Part shown: positions 20,898 to 30,588 of the stretch, piece after piece
Layout of the letters: the number at the start of each line of letters is the position of its first letter
How positions within the stretch are numbered: the stretch's first letter is position 1
From: CAVXXB01 sp963765585
Lineage (GTDB): Bacteria; Calditrichota; Calditrichia; JAJRVZ01
DNA length: 64,000 nt
NCBI GenBank assembly: GCA_963765585.1
Contig: CAVXXB010000010.1
Span: 1-64,000 of the forward strand
Reading direction: 5' to 3'
Notes under the pieces: generated by a model
Told to the model about the DNA's origin: nothing
The model's input: the letters and a program-made list of their open reading frames with translations, nothing else
Databases searched by the model: none
Translations under genes and position numbers: made by a program

Positions 20898-20907
20898 GGA
20901 AATTATT

Positions 20908-22215
20908 ATGAAAAGTACTAGTCAGATGATGTTCTCTATGCTGTTTTTTATTTCTATTACAATCACTACTGGTATAAGCCAGTCAAATTTTTCAGATTGC
21001 ACAAAATCCGGATGTCATATGATCCAAATAAAACTGTCGGTTGTTCATGCTCCTATAGAAGACGGGTGTGCCGGCTGCCATGAGTCAATTACTGACAAAC
21101 ATCCGAAGACGGACCAAACGGATTTTAAGTTAACTGAGAAGATGCCCGCCCTCTGCTATCAATGTCATGAAATGGATATGACAAATATGGTCGTACATAA
21201 TCCTGTAACAGAAGGAAAATGTACCGCTTGTCATAATCCGCATAGCTCGGATTCCGAAAAATTGCTTGTGAGTGAAGGCAGTGAGATGTGTTTTAAATGT
21301 CACGAAACCCACCCGGAGGAAAACTTTATTCACGGGCCGGTTGCCGGTGGAATGTGCGCTGCTTGTCATGATCCCCATAAATCCTCTCATCAAAAATTGT
21401 TACTACGTGAAGGACAGGAAGTATGTTTATTTTGCCATACTGCAAAGAAAGAAATTCAGGCAAAAGCAAGCGTTCATCTACCTTTTCTCGAGGGATGTAT
21501 GGACTGTCATACACCACATAATTCAGAGGCAAAATATTTGCTGTCAACCGATGTCCCTCAATTATGTTATCAGTGCCACAATACGGTTGAGGTTGGCCTG
21601 GGGAAAAAATCTGAAGTTCACGGCCCCTTTCAGGAGGGAGGAAAATGCTATTTATGTCATAATGCCCATGTCTCCGATAACCCACCACTATTACAGGACT
21701 CAGAACAAAAATTATGTTTCAATTGTCATAACGAGCGAATTGTAAAAGGGGAACGAAAATTAAAAAATATAGAGAAATGTGTTAATTCAAAATACGTTCA
21801 CGAGCCGGTGGCCAATAGTGGCTGTTCGGTTTGTCATGCCGCTCACACACCGGATAATTATTTTTTACTCTCTGCAGCCTATCCAGCCGGTAGTTATACC
21901 CAGGGGAAAAAGGAAAACTTTGAACACTGCTTTGATTGTCATGATGCGCAATTGATGGAAAGCGCAGAAACTGTGGACGCGACTAATTTCAGAGATGGTG
22001 GTAAAAATCTTCACTATGTTCATGTGACTCGTGAGAAGGCACGTAACTGTACGACTTGCCATGATATTCACGGATCAAAATATATCCACCTAATTGCCGA
22101 AAAAGTGCCATTTGGTAAATGGGAAATGCCTATGAAATTTGAGGTTACCAAAAATGGAGGCTCATGTTTTACAGGATGTCATAAAAAACTGGCGTATAGT
22201 CGGGTTAAAGGGTAG
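20908..22215 (+). CDS. large multiheme cytochrome c (about 13-15 haems)
   Basis: 435 residues with a signal peptide. Thirteen CxxCH motifs are arranged in repeated doubled-CXXCH modules (HGPVAGGMCAACHDPHKSSH and similar). A CTKSGCH (CX4CH) lies near the mature N-terminus and a CFTGCH (CX3CH) near the C-terminus. The haem density, about one per 30 residues, suggests a wire-like structure. It follows the barrel gene by 10 bases and is the best candidate for the outer or extracellular cytochrome of the conduit. Haems at the CX3CH/CX4CH sites are uncertain. Confidence 0.93.
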   Translation: MKSTSQMMFSMLFFISITITTGISQSNFSDCTKSGCHMIQIKLSVVHAPIEDGCAGCHESITDKHPKTDQTDFKLTEKMPALCYQCHEMDMTNMVVHNPVTEGKCTACHNPHSSDSEKLLVSEGSEMCFKCHETHPEENFIHGPVAGGMCAACHDPHKSSHQKLLLREGQEVCLFCHTAKKEIQAKASVHLPFLEGCMDCHTPHNSEAKYLLSTDVPQLCYQCHNTVEVGLGKKSEVHGPFQEGGKCYLCHNAHVSDNPPLLQDSEQKLCFNCHNERIVKGERKLKNIEKCVNSKYVHEPVANSGCSVCHAAHTPDNYFLLSAAYPAGSYTQGKKENFEHCFDCHDAQLMESAETVDATNFRDGGKNLHYVHVTREKARNCTTCHDIHGSKYIHLIAEKVPFGKWEMPMKFEVTKNGGSCFTGCHKKLAYSRVKG

Positions 22216-22371
22216 GCCCAAAATTTGGTGATTTTTTTGGTGAGTGGTGATTTAAATATAATTTCTTAGTATTTTTAGAATATATCAGATATAAATTCGC
22301 CCAGGTCAGCCCGGGTTGGATAAATATGTAACTGCTAATTTACGATTTAACAATATTAGACAGGAGTAAAT

Positions 22372-23187
22372 ATGCCCCTTCCTGAATTAAATTCTATTCT
22401 GGCACAAAAAGTGGAGGTGGCACCCGGATTGTGTATAATTCGTGTGGTCCCGGAAGGTTGGGAATTACCCGAATTTGTCCCGGGACAATATACGGTAATC
22501 GGGTTACCGGCTACGGCCCCACGCTATGTGTATTCTGAGCCGGAACCTACACCACCCCGGGAAGATAAACTGGTTCGCCGGGCGTATTCGATTGCTTCCA
22601 GTTCCAAGGAAAAGCAATATGTTGAATTTTATGTTCGACTGGTCACATCCGGCTCCCTGACACCGCGAATTTTTGCCATGAATATTGGTGACAAATTGTG
22701 GATGTCGCCAAAAACAAAAGGCATGTTTACCATGGATGAAATTCCTCCGGAGCAAAATATAATCCTCTTTGCTACGGGAACCGGTGTGGCACCATATATG
22801 AGTATGTTACGAAGTAGTATTATCAGCCAGGAAAAAAGAAATTATGCGGTCGTGCACAGTGCTCTAAATTCATGGGATTTGGGTTATCGTTCTGAATTAT
22901 TGACAGTGGAAAGACTCTGCCCCAATTTTAAATATATACCGGTTATCAGTGAGCCGGATAAAGAACCGATCCCCTGGGGTGGAAGAATAGGGTTTGTGCA
23001 GGATTTGTGGAAAGAGAAAGTAATACATGAGATGTGGGGACACGATATTACACCGGAGAATACCAGAGTCTTTTTATGCGGCCATCCTGAGATGATTCGT
23101 GAGATGCTGGAATTGCTTGAAAAATCAGGTTTTCGCGAACATTCAAAATTGGAACCAGGATCCGTGCATCTGGAGAAATATTGGTAA
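22372..23187 (+). CDS. ferredoxin/flavodoxin-NADP(+) reductase-like flavoprotein
   Basis: 271 residues, cytosolic. The FAD-binding motif RRAYSIAS, the pyridine-nucleotide motif FATGTGVAPYMSMLRS and the C-terminal HLEKYW are typical of bacterial Fpr-type ferredoxin-NADP reductases. The segment RVFLCGHPEMIREM is the NADP-binding strand. GAGTAAAT precedes ATG 22372. It lies 156 bases after the multiheme cytochrome gene, so it may be separately transcribed. It could link NAD(P)H and ferredoxin pools to the electron chain, but contact with the cytochromes is speculative. Confidence 0.92.
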   Translation: MPLPELNSILAQKVEVAPGLCIIRVVPEGWELPEFVPGQYTVIGLPATAPRYVYSEPEPTPPREDKLVRRAYSIASSSKEKQYVEFYVRLVTSGSLTPRIFAMNIGDKLWMSPKTKGMFTMDEIPPEQNIILFATGTGVAPYMSMLRSSIISQEKRNYAVVHSALNSWDLGYRSELLTVERLCPNFKYIPVISEPDKEPIPWGGRIGFVQDLWKEKVIHEMWGHDITPENTRVFLCGHPEMIREMLELLEKSGFREHSKLEPGSVHLEKYW

Positions 23188-23507
23188 CTCAAATAATATC
23201 AGTGTGTTAAAAATCTCCCAATAAATATCTTTATTTTCCTGCAAAAAAAAGTTAAAATATTTTACTTGTTATATCTTGATGTTTTCTAACTAATTAGATG
23301 GTTTTTAGCAAAGAAACATCAAAATCTGCCATTGCCTCGAATCATTTTTAATTATAATTTCAAAGCACTTCAGCAATCAAAATTTCGTAATAATTTAGAA
23401 TTTATATGTGAATAATAAAACAAGGTCTAAATGAATATTGGATTATTGTTTTTAATATAGGTGCGTCTAATTTATTAACCATTTTATCAAATTTTAAAGG
23501 AGGGGAT
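23188..23507. other. AT-rich intergenic region
   Basis: About 320 bases between the reductase and the TonB receptor. I see no gene, hairpin or repeat array. The final AAAGGAGGGGA at 23496-23506 is a strong ribosome site for the TTG start at 23508. Confidence 0.55.
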
Positions 23508-26222
23508 TTGAAGATTACTCATTTATTATTATCATTGCTGATCATGGTATCTTTATCCATTGCAGGAAGCATTAGTGGAAAGGTTACCAGTGTATCTGGT
23601 GATGAACTACCGGGTGCCAATGTGTACCTGAAGGGCACAACTATCGGTGCCGCAGCAGGTGAGGATGGATCTTATAGTATTGATGTCGAAGATGGAAACT
23701 ATCAAATCATTTGTGATTTTGTAGGGTATGCGCAAAAAACCGTGTCTGTAACAGTTTCTGGTGATGTTACACTTGATTTTGCTATGGAAGAATACCTTTT
23801 TGCCAAGACTATTAGTGTAGTCGCCGACCGTGCTCGCGAGCGTGAGACACCGGTGGCATATTCCAATGTGGAAAAAGAGCGCATTGAAGCAAATTTGGGT
23901 TCCCAGGATATTCCCATGGTTTTAAATACCACGCCAAGTGTGTATGCCACCGTATCGGGTGGTGGCGCCGGTGATGCCAGAATCAATGTCCGCGGATTCA
24001 ATCAGAGAAATGTTGCCATTATGATTAATGGTATGCCGGTAAATGATATGGAAAACGGATGGGTATACTGGTCGAACTGGGATGGTGTGGGAGACGCCAC
24101 ATCTTCAATCCAGGTGCAGCGCGGCCTGAGTGCGGTCAATCTTGCAACTCCGTCGATTGGTGGCACTATGAATATTATTACCGATCCGGCAGCTGCAGAA
24201 TCAGGCGTTCGATTCAAACAGGAATTTGGCAGTGCCGGTTTTCTGAAATCAACTTTAAGTGGCGGTACGGGACTAATTGATGGAAAATATGCAGTGAACG
24301 CAACGGTGGTTCGAAAGGTTGGTGATGGATTAATTGACGGAACATGGACCGACGCATGGGCATATTATTTAGGCGCAAGTTACAATATCAATGACAATAA
24401 CCGTCTTGAATTATATGCTATGGGTGCACCACAACGACACGGACAACGTCTGTATATGCAAAACATAGGTGTCTTCAGTCAATCCTACGCAAAAGGTCTT
24501 AGTGACTACGACCAGGAAGCCCTGGAAACATTTCCGGAAGCAGCAACCGGACGTAAATATAATCAGAACTGGGGTCCTGTGTCATCCAGCTATAGCGGAC
24601 AACAATATTATAATGGAAGTGCCGGCGATAGATATGACAATGCATTTATTAATGAACGCGAAAATTTTTATCATAAACCGTTGGTAAATCTAAACTGGTT
24701 TACCCAACTTTCACAGTCATTATCATTAAAAACCATCGTGTATTACTCTGGTGGTACGGGTGGTGGTACCGGTGATTATGGCCGGTTAGAATGGGATTAC
24801 TCAACTCCTACCAGAACCCCGGATTGGGATGCCACAATTGCACGAAATGTTGATTCGACCACTTTCAGATATGGTGATAAAGAAAGAGGACAATCGGTTG
24901 GTATCTTACGTAATAGTACAAATAATCAATGGACCACAGGTATAATTTCAAAGGCTTACTGGAAAGCATCAGAAAACCTGGTTACCGCCTTTGGTTTTGA
25001 CTGGAGGACGGCTGAAATAGATCACTTCCGTGAAGTCCGTGATTTACTTGGTGGTAGCTATTTTCTACCTGAAGCCAATCAGCTTCCGCTAAGTGATTTC
25101 TGGTCAGAATCAGAAAAGACCCGAAGATTGGGTGATAAAGTTGATTATCATTTTACAAATACAGTTGACTGGTTTGGTGTGTTTGGTCAAGCAGAATATA
25201 CCAAGGGCCCATTGACCGCATATGGAATGCTGGGATATTCGACGATCAAATATTCATATGAAAACTTTTTCTTAGCACAAGATACATTAGCCAACGGTGA
25301 TCCGGATTTAAATAGTGGCACACTAAAGGAAAATTCGGACTGGATTACCGGTTATCAGATCAAGGGTGGCGCCAGTTACCGTATTGATGATAACTACACC
25401 GTATTTGGAAATCTTGGCTATATTTCAAAAGTACCGATTTTTGATGAAGTTATTGATGACCGCAACGGCCTGAAAAACGAAGACCATGAAAATGAGCTAT
25501 TTACCTCCATTGAAGCTGGTGTCAATTATGTGACCAGTGATCGTAAATTTAATGTTAAATTGAATGGATATTATACCAAATGGGAAAACCGCTCTTTTAA
25601 AGAAGAAGAATTTGGTGACGAAGAAATTCTCGTTTTCTTATCAGGTGTGGATGCCGATCATATGGGACTGGAATTGGAAGTTGCGTATCAGCCGGTACAA
25701 TTATTCCGGTTAGATGCAGCGGCCTCATATGGTAACTGGAAATACCTTAATGATGTTGATGGTGAAACACGAATTCCGGGAACGACCAACCAGACCAAAT
25801 ACCAGGTTTACATCAAAGATCTGTATGTTGGTGATGCCCCCCAGACTCAGTTCGCCTTAGCTGGCTCCGTATTTCCCGTAAAGGGCTTAATGGCACAATT
25901 GGCCTGGAGATATTATGATCGTCATTACTCCGCTTTTAATCCATTTGACAGAGATGATCCTACTGACAGAACGCAACCCTGGTTGACACCTTCATATCAT
26001 GTGTTTGATTTTCATGCTACTTATGATCTTCCGATTAATCTGAGTGGTGTCACTTTTAATCTGTTCTTACACGCCTTTAATATATTTGATACTGAATATA
26101 TTCAGGATTCACTTGACAACAGCCCATATAATGGTTTTTCTGATACGCATACAGCTTCTGATGCGGAAGTTTTTATGGGCATGCCGCGTTTTATTAACGG
26201 CGGACTACAGATTATCTATTAA
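23508..26222 (+). CDS. TonB-dependent receptor with CarboxypepD_reg-like domain
   Basis: 904 residues. The TTG start at 23508 directly follows an AGGAGG-type ribosome site. A signal peptide (to SIAG) precedes a carboxypeptidase-like beta-sandwich (ISGKVTSVSGDELPGANVYL, CDFVGYAQKTVSV), a plug domain (INVRGFNQRNVAIMINGMPV) and a long barrel ending in an aromatic strand (RFINGGLQIIY). No frameshift is seen. It is an outer-membrane active transporter. The next gene encodes an ENPP-type phosphodiesterase, so a phosphorylated or nucleotide substrate is possible but unproven. A terminator follows. Confidence 0.93.
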   Translation: MKITHLLLSLLIMVSLSIAGSISGKVTSVSGDELPGANVYLKGTTIGAAAGEDGSYSIDVEDGNYQIICDFVGYAQKTVSVTVSGDVTLDFAMEEYLFAKTISVVADRARERETPVAYSNVEKERIEANLGSQDIPMVLNTTPSVYATVSGGGAGDARINVRGFNQRNVAIMINGMPVNDMENGWVYWSNWDGVGDATSSIQVQRGLSAVNLATPSIGGTMNIITDPAAAESGVRFKQEFGSAGFLKSTLSGGTGLIDGKYAVNATVVRKVGDGLIDGTWTDAWAYYLGASYNINDNNRLELYAMGAPQRHGQRLYMQNIGVFSQSYAKGLSDYDQEALETFPEAATGRKYNQNWGPVSSSYSGQQYYNGSAGDRYDNAFINERENFYHKPLVNLNWFTQLSQSLSLKTIVYYSGGTGGGTGDYGRLEWDYSTPTRTPDWDATIARNVDSTTFRYGDKERGQSVGILRNSTNNQWTTGIISKAYWKASENLVTAFGFDWRTAEIDHFREVRDLLGGSYFLPEANQLPLSDFWSESEKTRRLGDKVDYHFTNTVDWFGVFGQAEYTKGPLTAYGMLGYSTIKYSYENFFLAQDTLANGDPDLNSGTLKENSDWITGYQIKGGASYRIDDNYTVFGNLGYISKVPIFDEVIDDRNGLKNEDHENELFTSIEAGVNYVTSDRKFNVKLNGYYTKWENRSFKEEEFGDEEILVFLSGVDADHMGLELEVAYQPVQLFRLDAAASYGNWKYLNDVDGETRIPGTTNQTKYQVYIKDLYVGDAPQTQFALAGSVFPVKGLMAQLAWRYYDRHYSAFNPFDRDDPTDRTQPWLTPSYHVFDFHATYDLPINLSGVTFNLFLHAFNIFDTEYIQDSLDNSPYNGFSDTHTASDAEVFMGMPRFINGGLQIIY

Positions 26223-26239
26223 TAGTAACATAACTTCGG

Positions 26240-26270
26240 AAAAAGCCCTTGCTTGCAGGGGCTTTTTCAT
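26240..26270 (+). terminator. Rho-independent terminator
   Basis: AAAAAGCCC (26240-26248) pairs with GGGCTTTTT (26259-26267), followed by CATTTATT. It lies 18 bases after the receptor stop codon. Confidence 0.85.
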
Positions 26271-26291
26271 TTATTCAGATCCCGGGGTAAC

Positions 26292-27575
26292 ATGATAAAA
26301 AATTCTCTCAGACAGCACCACATAATCAATTTATTCTTCGCTCTCAAGACTTTCCCCAGAACATACATCTTGAAAGTTTTGGTCTTAGCGCTATTTATAT
26401 TCCTGACCGGTTGCGGACAAAAGGCACAACCCTATGTTTTGCTTGTCTCCTTTGATGGTTTTCGTTGGGATTATGCAGATCGTGGTATTACTCCGAACCT
26501 TAATGCATTCATCGCAAAAGGGGTCCGTGCAAAATCGCTAAAACCGTCTTTCCCAACCAAGACATTCCCAAATCATTATTCGATTGTTACCGGTTTGTAT
26601 CCCGAAAATCATGGCATTATACTGAATAGCTTTTCCAACCCGGAAACCGGAGAGAGATTTTCCCTGGGTGATACCAGCTCCGTGAGGGATGGAAAATGGT
26701 ATAAGGGGGAAGCTGTCTGGACTACACTTAAAAAACAGGGAATTAAAACCGCCAGTTTTTTCTGGCCAGGTTCCGAGGTACATAATCCCGAAAGACGACC
26801 TGATTATTTCAAGCGCTATCAGCATTCATTACCTTACGGTGAAAGAATTGATGGAATTATATCATGGCTATCCTTACCCATTGAAGAACGTCCGAAGTTT
26901 ATCACATTGTATTTCCATGAGACCGATTCCAGGGGACATGATGCCGGTCCGGACTCGCCAGCAGTTGACAAAGCTATTGTTTTACTGGATAGTTTGTTTG
27001 GTGTCCTGTTAAATAAAATTAACAAATTACCTATTGCTGATGATATAAACATCATCGTCGTATCCGATCATGGTATGTCCGGGGTTGTTGAAGGAGGGAT
27101 AATAAATGTAAACGGCTACTTACCTGGAAAAGAAGTTAAAACCTGGGGATCCGGTCCGTTGATGATGATTGATTCGGATGATGACGAAGTATATTCTGCG
27201 CTTAAAAAAAATGAGACTAATTTCACTGTCTATAAAAAATCAGATGTTCCTCCACGTCTGCATTTCTCAAACCATCCATCAATCTGGCCATTGGTAGTTC
27301 TTGCTGATCCGGGGTATTTATTGGCAAGTGAGAGTGGATATCAGCGCATGTTGAAATATTCTTCTAAGGGAAATCACGGTTATGACAATGATGTTCCTGA
27401 TATGCATGGGATCTTTTTTGCCAGTGGATCAGTATTTCGGGAAGGATATCGAACAGAAACAGTACGAAATATTGATATCTATCCTCTGATTTGCCGGATC
27501 TTTGACGTAAAACCTGCTGAGAATATTGATGGTGATTTGGATAGGATTGGTTTTATGCTCAATGAAATAGATTAA
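26292..27575 (+). CDS. ENPP-type nucleotide pyrophosphatase/phosphodiesterase, lipoprotein
   Basis: About 427 residues of the alkaline phosphatase superfamily. A hydrophobic N-terminus ends in a lipobox (FLTGCGQK). The two-zinc catalytic site is complete: Asp in VSFDGFRWDY, nucleophile Thr in PTKTFPNHY (about residue 90), HETDSRGHD, VVSDHGM and the final GNHGYDN histidine. Family enzymes cleave nucleotide pyrophosphate or phosphodiester bonds outside the cytoplasm. The start at 26292 is chosen because earlier in-frame codons overlap the terminator. It probably frees phosphate or nucleosides for uptake. Confidence 0.92.
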   Translation: MIKNSLRQHHIINLFFALKTFPRTYILKVLVLALFIFLTGCGQKAQPYVLLVSFDGFRWDYADRGITPNLNAFIAKGVRAKSLKPSFPTKTFPNHYSIVTGLYPENHGIILNSFSNPETGERFSLGDTSSVRDGKWYKGEAVWTTLKKQGIKTASFFWPGSEVHNPERRPDYFKRYQHSLPYGERIDGIISWLSLPIEERPKFITLYFHETDSRGHDAGPDSPAVDKAIVLLDSLFGVLLNKINKLPIADDINIIVVSDHGMSGVVEGGIINVNGYLPGKEVKTWGSGPLMMIDSDDDEVYSALKKNETNFTVYKKSDVPPRLHFSNHPSIWPLVVLADPGYLLASESGYQRMLKYSSKGNHGYDNDVPDMHGIFFASGSVFREGYRTETVRNIDIYPLICRIFDVKPAENIDGDLDRIGFMLNEID

Positions 27576-27775
27576 AGTTAGAAGTTAGGTGTTAGAAATT
27601 ATAAGTTATTGGTTTAAAGTGAAAAACAGTAAAATCACTAATTAAACTTGACATACTTTCTCATAACCACATATTCCGATAGCCGATAGCCGATAGCCGA
27701 TAGCCGATAGCAAGTAACAAATAACAAATACCAAGTTCCAAGTTACAGATTACAATAACAGACAACAAGCATCGC
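27574..27775. repeat. long degenerate heptamer array
   Basis: 27574-27611 reads as AAGTTAG-like heptamers. 27676-27710 is five exact CCGATAG units. 27711-27760 continues as CAAGTAA, CAAATAA, CAAATAC, CAAGTTC and CAAGTTA-type heptamers. The rest of the region to 27915 is AT-rich, with AGGAGG before the next gene. Confidence 0.85.
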
Positions 27776-27915
27776 ATTAACTCCTCATTCCTCAATCCTG
27801 CGCACTTTCTTCCTAGTCAAAATTCTGTGTAACATTTTAGCAGTATTACCGTAATTATCATCAGTAACAAAATAAGACCGAAATCACATATTTATCATAT
27901 CAGGAGGCTTTAATC

Positions 27916-29184
27916 ATGACCAGGAAGAGAATTATTATCATTCTCAGTGCAGTCGTAGTATTGGCTGTAGTCGTTGTATCAATTTCAATGAGCGGTAACG
28001 GAGACATGGGAGTTGCTGTCCAAACGGCTTATGTAGGGGCAGAAAAGATAGTTGAAACTGTGAATGCTACTGGCGTAATTCAACCCCAAATTAAAGTTAA
28101 GATCAGTGCGGATGTTGCAGCAAAGATTACTTCTCTTGCTGTGGACGAAGGTGATTGGGTAGAGGAAGGAGATCTTTTAGTTCAACTTGACCGTGAAAAA
28201 TTTGGCGCTGCTGTGGAGCGGGCCGAAGCCAATCTCCGGGCATCAGAGGCCAACGCGAATCTGGTGAGACAAAATGAAATCAAAGCAGAAAAAGACTATA
28301 ACCGTACTGAGGAATTGTTTAGTAAGAATCTCGAGTCACAGGCGGTTCTTGATCAGGTTTTTGCGGCTTATCAGGTTGAAAAGGCCCGTCATCAGTCATC
28401 TCTGGAGCAGGTAGATCAGGCGCGGGCAACATTAAAGGAAGCGAAGGATAATTATTCCAAAACGACTATCTATGCACCAATGACGGGGACGATTAGCGAA
28501 TTAAATAAAGAAGTTGGTGAAATCGCTTTAGGCTCACAGTTTCAGGAAGACGTAATTATGGTTGTGTCGAATCTGACGGGAATGGAAGCACTTGTGGATG
28601 TGGATGAAAATGATATTGTTTCGATACAACTTGGAGACAGTGCCACTATTGAAGTTGATGCACTGCCTGATTTCAAATTTAAAGGTGTGGTTAGCGAAAT
28701 GGCCAACAGTGCTAAGATTACCGCTGAGGGTTCGGCAGAACAAAAAACCGAATTTGAAGTAAAGATCGCAATCGTGGATCCGGGCGAGAAATTGCGCCCT
28801 GGAATGACGGCCAGTGCAGATGTGGTCACTGAGGTGCGTGAAGGCGCTGTAGTTGTTCCAATTCAAAGTGTTGCAGTGCGTACACCCCAACAATTAAATA
28901 GCCAGGGTGCTGAATCTGTTGAAGTTGATTCGGTAGACCAACAGACTTATACCCCTGATAGCGATGGATTTGTTCAGGTTGTATTTGTCGTAGAGGATGA
29001 TGAAGTGATGGCGTATCAGGTAAATACGGGAATTCAAAGTGAAACACATATAGAAATTTTAGAAGGTGTCTCTGAGGGTGACATGATTGTTACAGGAAAT
29101 TATCGTGCCATCAGTCAGATTCTGACAAACAACGCCAAGGTGGTTTTTGATAAAAAAGAAGAGAAAACCCTGGCCGTGAAATAA
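27916..29184 (+). CDS. MacA/HlyD-type membrane fusion protein
   Basis: 422 residues. An N-terminal signal anchor (IIIILSAVVVLAVVVVSISM) is followed by split biotinyl-lipoyl halves (ISADVAAKITSLAVDEGDWV and IYAPMTGTISELNKEVGEIA) flanking a coiled-coil hairpin of about 100 residues, then a beta-barrel domain. The length and the permeases downstream point to the MacA group rather than the RND adaptors. AGGAGG precedes ATG 27916. It forms a unit with the two FtsX-like permeases, probably an export or lipoprotein-handling machine in the inner membrane and periplasm. Confidence 0.9.
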   Translation: MTRKRIIIILSAVVVLAVVVVSISMSGNGDMGVAVQTAYVGAEKIVETVNATGVIQPQIKVKISADVAAKITSLAVDEGDWVEEGDLLVQLDREKFGAAVERAEANLRASEANANLVRQNEIKAEKDYNRTEELFSKNLESQAVLDQVFAAYQVEKARHQSSLEQVDQARATLKEAKDNYSKTTIYAPMTGTISELNKEVGEIALGSQFQEDVIMVVSNLTGMEALVDVDENDIVSIQLGDSATIEVDALPDFKFKGVVSEMANSAKITAEGSAEQKTEFEVKIAIVDPGEKLRPGMTASADVVTEVREGAVVVPIQSVAVRTPQQLNSQGAESVEVDSVDQQTYTPDSDGFVQVVFVVEDDEVMAYQVNTGIQSETHIEILEGVSEGDMIVTGNYRAISQILTNNAKVVFDKKEEKTLAVK

Positions 29185-29239
29185 TGGGAATCAGGTATAT
29201 AATATATAGTTAATCAAAATTTATTTCAGAGATAATTAT

Positions 29240-30475
29240 ATGAAGTCATTGTTGGATCAAGTTGAAGTTTTACGCATGGCCGGATCGGCAATAAAGGCGA
29301 ATAAGAGTCGTGCCATTCTCACAACACTGGGTATTATCATCGGAATCATGGCCGTTGTTACTACAATGACAGCAGCCAATGGTCTGGCCAATAATTTCAG
29401 GGAGAGTATCTCGGCCATTGGATCAGATGTATATTATGTTACCCGAATGCCCTGGGTCTTTTCGGGAAATTTTTTCGAATTACGTAACCGTCCCAATCTC
29501 ACTTTAAAAGATAGCGACGATCTTCAGCGCCGGCTAAAAACTGCAAAAGCAGTGAATCCTTTGACCAATACACGCAGAAATGTCAAATTCAGGTCAACAG
29601 TTATGGAGGAGGTACCGGTTGTCGGTACTACTGAAAAATATACCATCGTGACCGGTGGTTCGCCTGAATATGGCAGGTTTATGACCCCCTTTGAAGTACA
29701 AAATAGAAAAAGAATATGTATCATTGGCAGTGAAATTAAAGAAAAATTATTTAAAGGGGTGGATCCGATAAATAAAGAAATAAATGTCGGCTGGCATAAG
29801 TATCGTGTTGTCGGTATTATGGAAAAGCGGGGTAGTGCAGGATTCTTTGGCGGTCCCAATTTCGATAAACAAGTATTTATCCCAATTACCAGTCTGTTAA
29901 AGAATTTTGGCGGGGCAAATCGTAATTATACAATATCTGTTAAAGCGCCTGATCAGGCAGCTATGGAAGATTTTAAATATGATATTATGGGCGAAATGCG
30001 AAAGATAAGAAGACTCAAGCCAACAGATCAGGATAATTTTGCTATCAATGCCATGGATACACTGATGGAAGCGTATAATAATGTTATGGGTGTGGTGGTG
30101 CTTATTGGCCTGGTTGTAACCGGAATTTCATTATTCGTAGGTGGAATTGGTGTAATGAATATCATGTTTGTGTCGGTAACCGAACGAACCCGTGAAATTG
30201 GCGTCCGAAAAGCATTGGGAGCAAAAAAACGGTCCATATTATCCCAGTTTTTGTTTGAAGCCAGCATCATATGTCTGATGGGTGGATTTATTGGTGTGCT
30301 TTTGTCTTTTGGTGTGACTGCGCTGATCAATGCGTTTGTTTTGCCCGCCAGTATTTCTTTGCCAATTATTCTGGTGGCATTAACAATCGCTGTACTCACT
30401 GGAGTCGTTTCAGGGTTAATTCCCGCATATCGTGCATCCCGTCTCAATCCAATTGAGGCATTACGGTATGAGTAA
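29240..30475 (+). CDS. MacB/FtsX-type ABC transporter permease
   Basis: 411 residues. One N-terminal TM (AILTTLGIIIGIMAVVTTMT), a large periplasmic MacB_PCD domain, then three C-terminal TMs with the FtsX signature (SVTERTREIGVRKALGAKKR and the ending NPIEALRYE). There is no ATPase domain. It lies 55 bases after the MacA-like adaptor and is paralogous to the next gene, with which it could form a heterodimer. Confidence 0.92.
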   Translation: MKSLLDQVEVLRMAGSAIKANKSRAILTTLGIIIGIMAVVTTMTAANGLANNFRESISAIGSDVYYVTRMPWVFSGNFFELRNRPNLTLKDSDDLQRRLKTAKAVNPLTNTRRNVKFRSTVMEEVPVVGTTEKYTIVTGGSPEYGRFMTPFEVQNRKRICIIGSEIKEKLFKGVDPINKEINVGWHKYRVVGIMEKRGSAGFFGGPNFDKQVFIPITSLLKNFGGANRNYTISVKAPDQAAMEDFKYDIMGEMRKIRRLKPTDQDNFAINAMDTLMEAYNNVMGVVVLIGLVVTGISLFVGGIGVMNIMFVSVTERTREIGVRKALGAKKRSILSQFLFEASIICLMGGFIGVLLSFGVTALINAFVLPASISLPIILVALTIAVLTGVVSGLIPAYRASRLNPIEALRYE

Positions 30476-30537
30476 GGTGATCTTTTTGAAATATTTTGGC
30501 CTATCTTGGGCTACTTTGTCCTATCTTGCCCTACCTT

Positions 30538-30562
30538 GTAGTCCATCTATAAGATGGACTAC
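30538..30562. repeat. dispersed 11-bp-stem hairpin (copy 1)
   Basis: GTAGTCCATCT, a 3-base loop, then AGATGGACTAC. A near-identical hairpin occurs at 51974-52004. It sits between the two permease genes, where it might stabilise or attenuate mRNA. Confidence 0.75.
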
Positions 30563-30588
30563 ATTAACTCAATAGTCGAGGAACTGCA

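Noticed and set aside
27676..27760. CRISPR array from the repeated CCGATAG units
   Set aside because: Units are 7 bases with no spacers, drift into other heptamers, and no cas gene is present.
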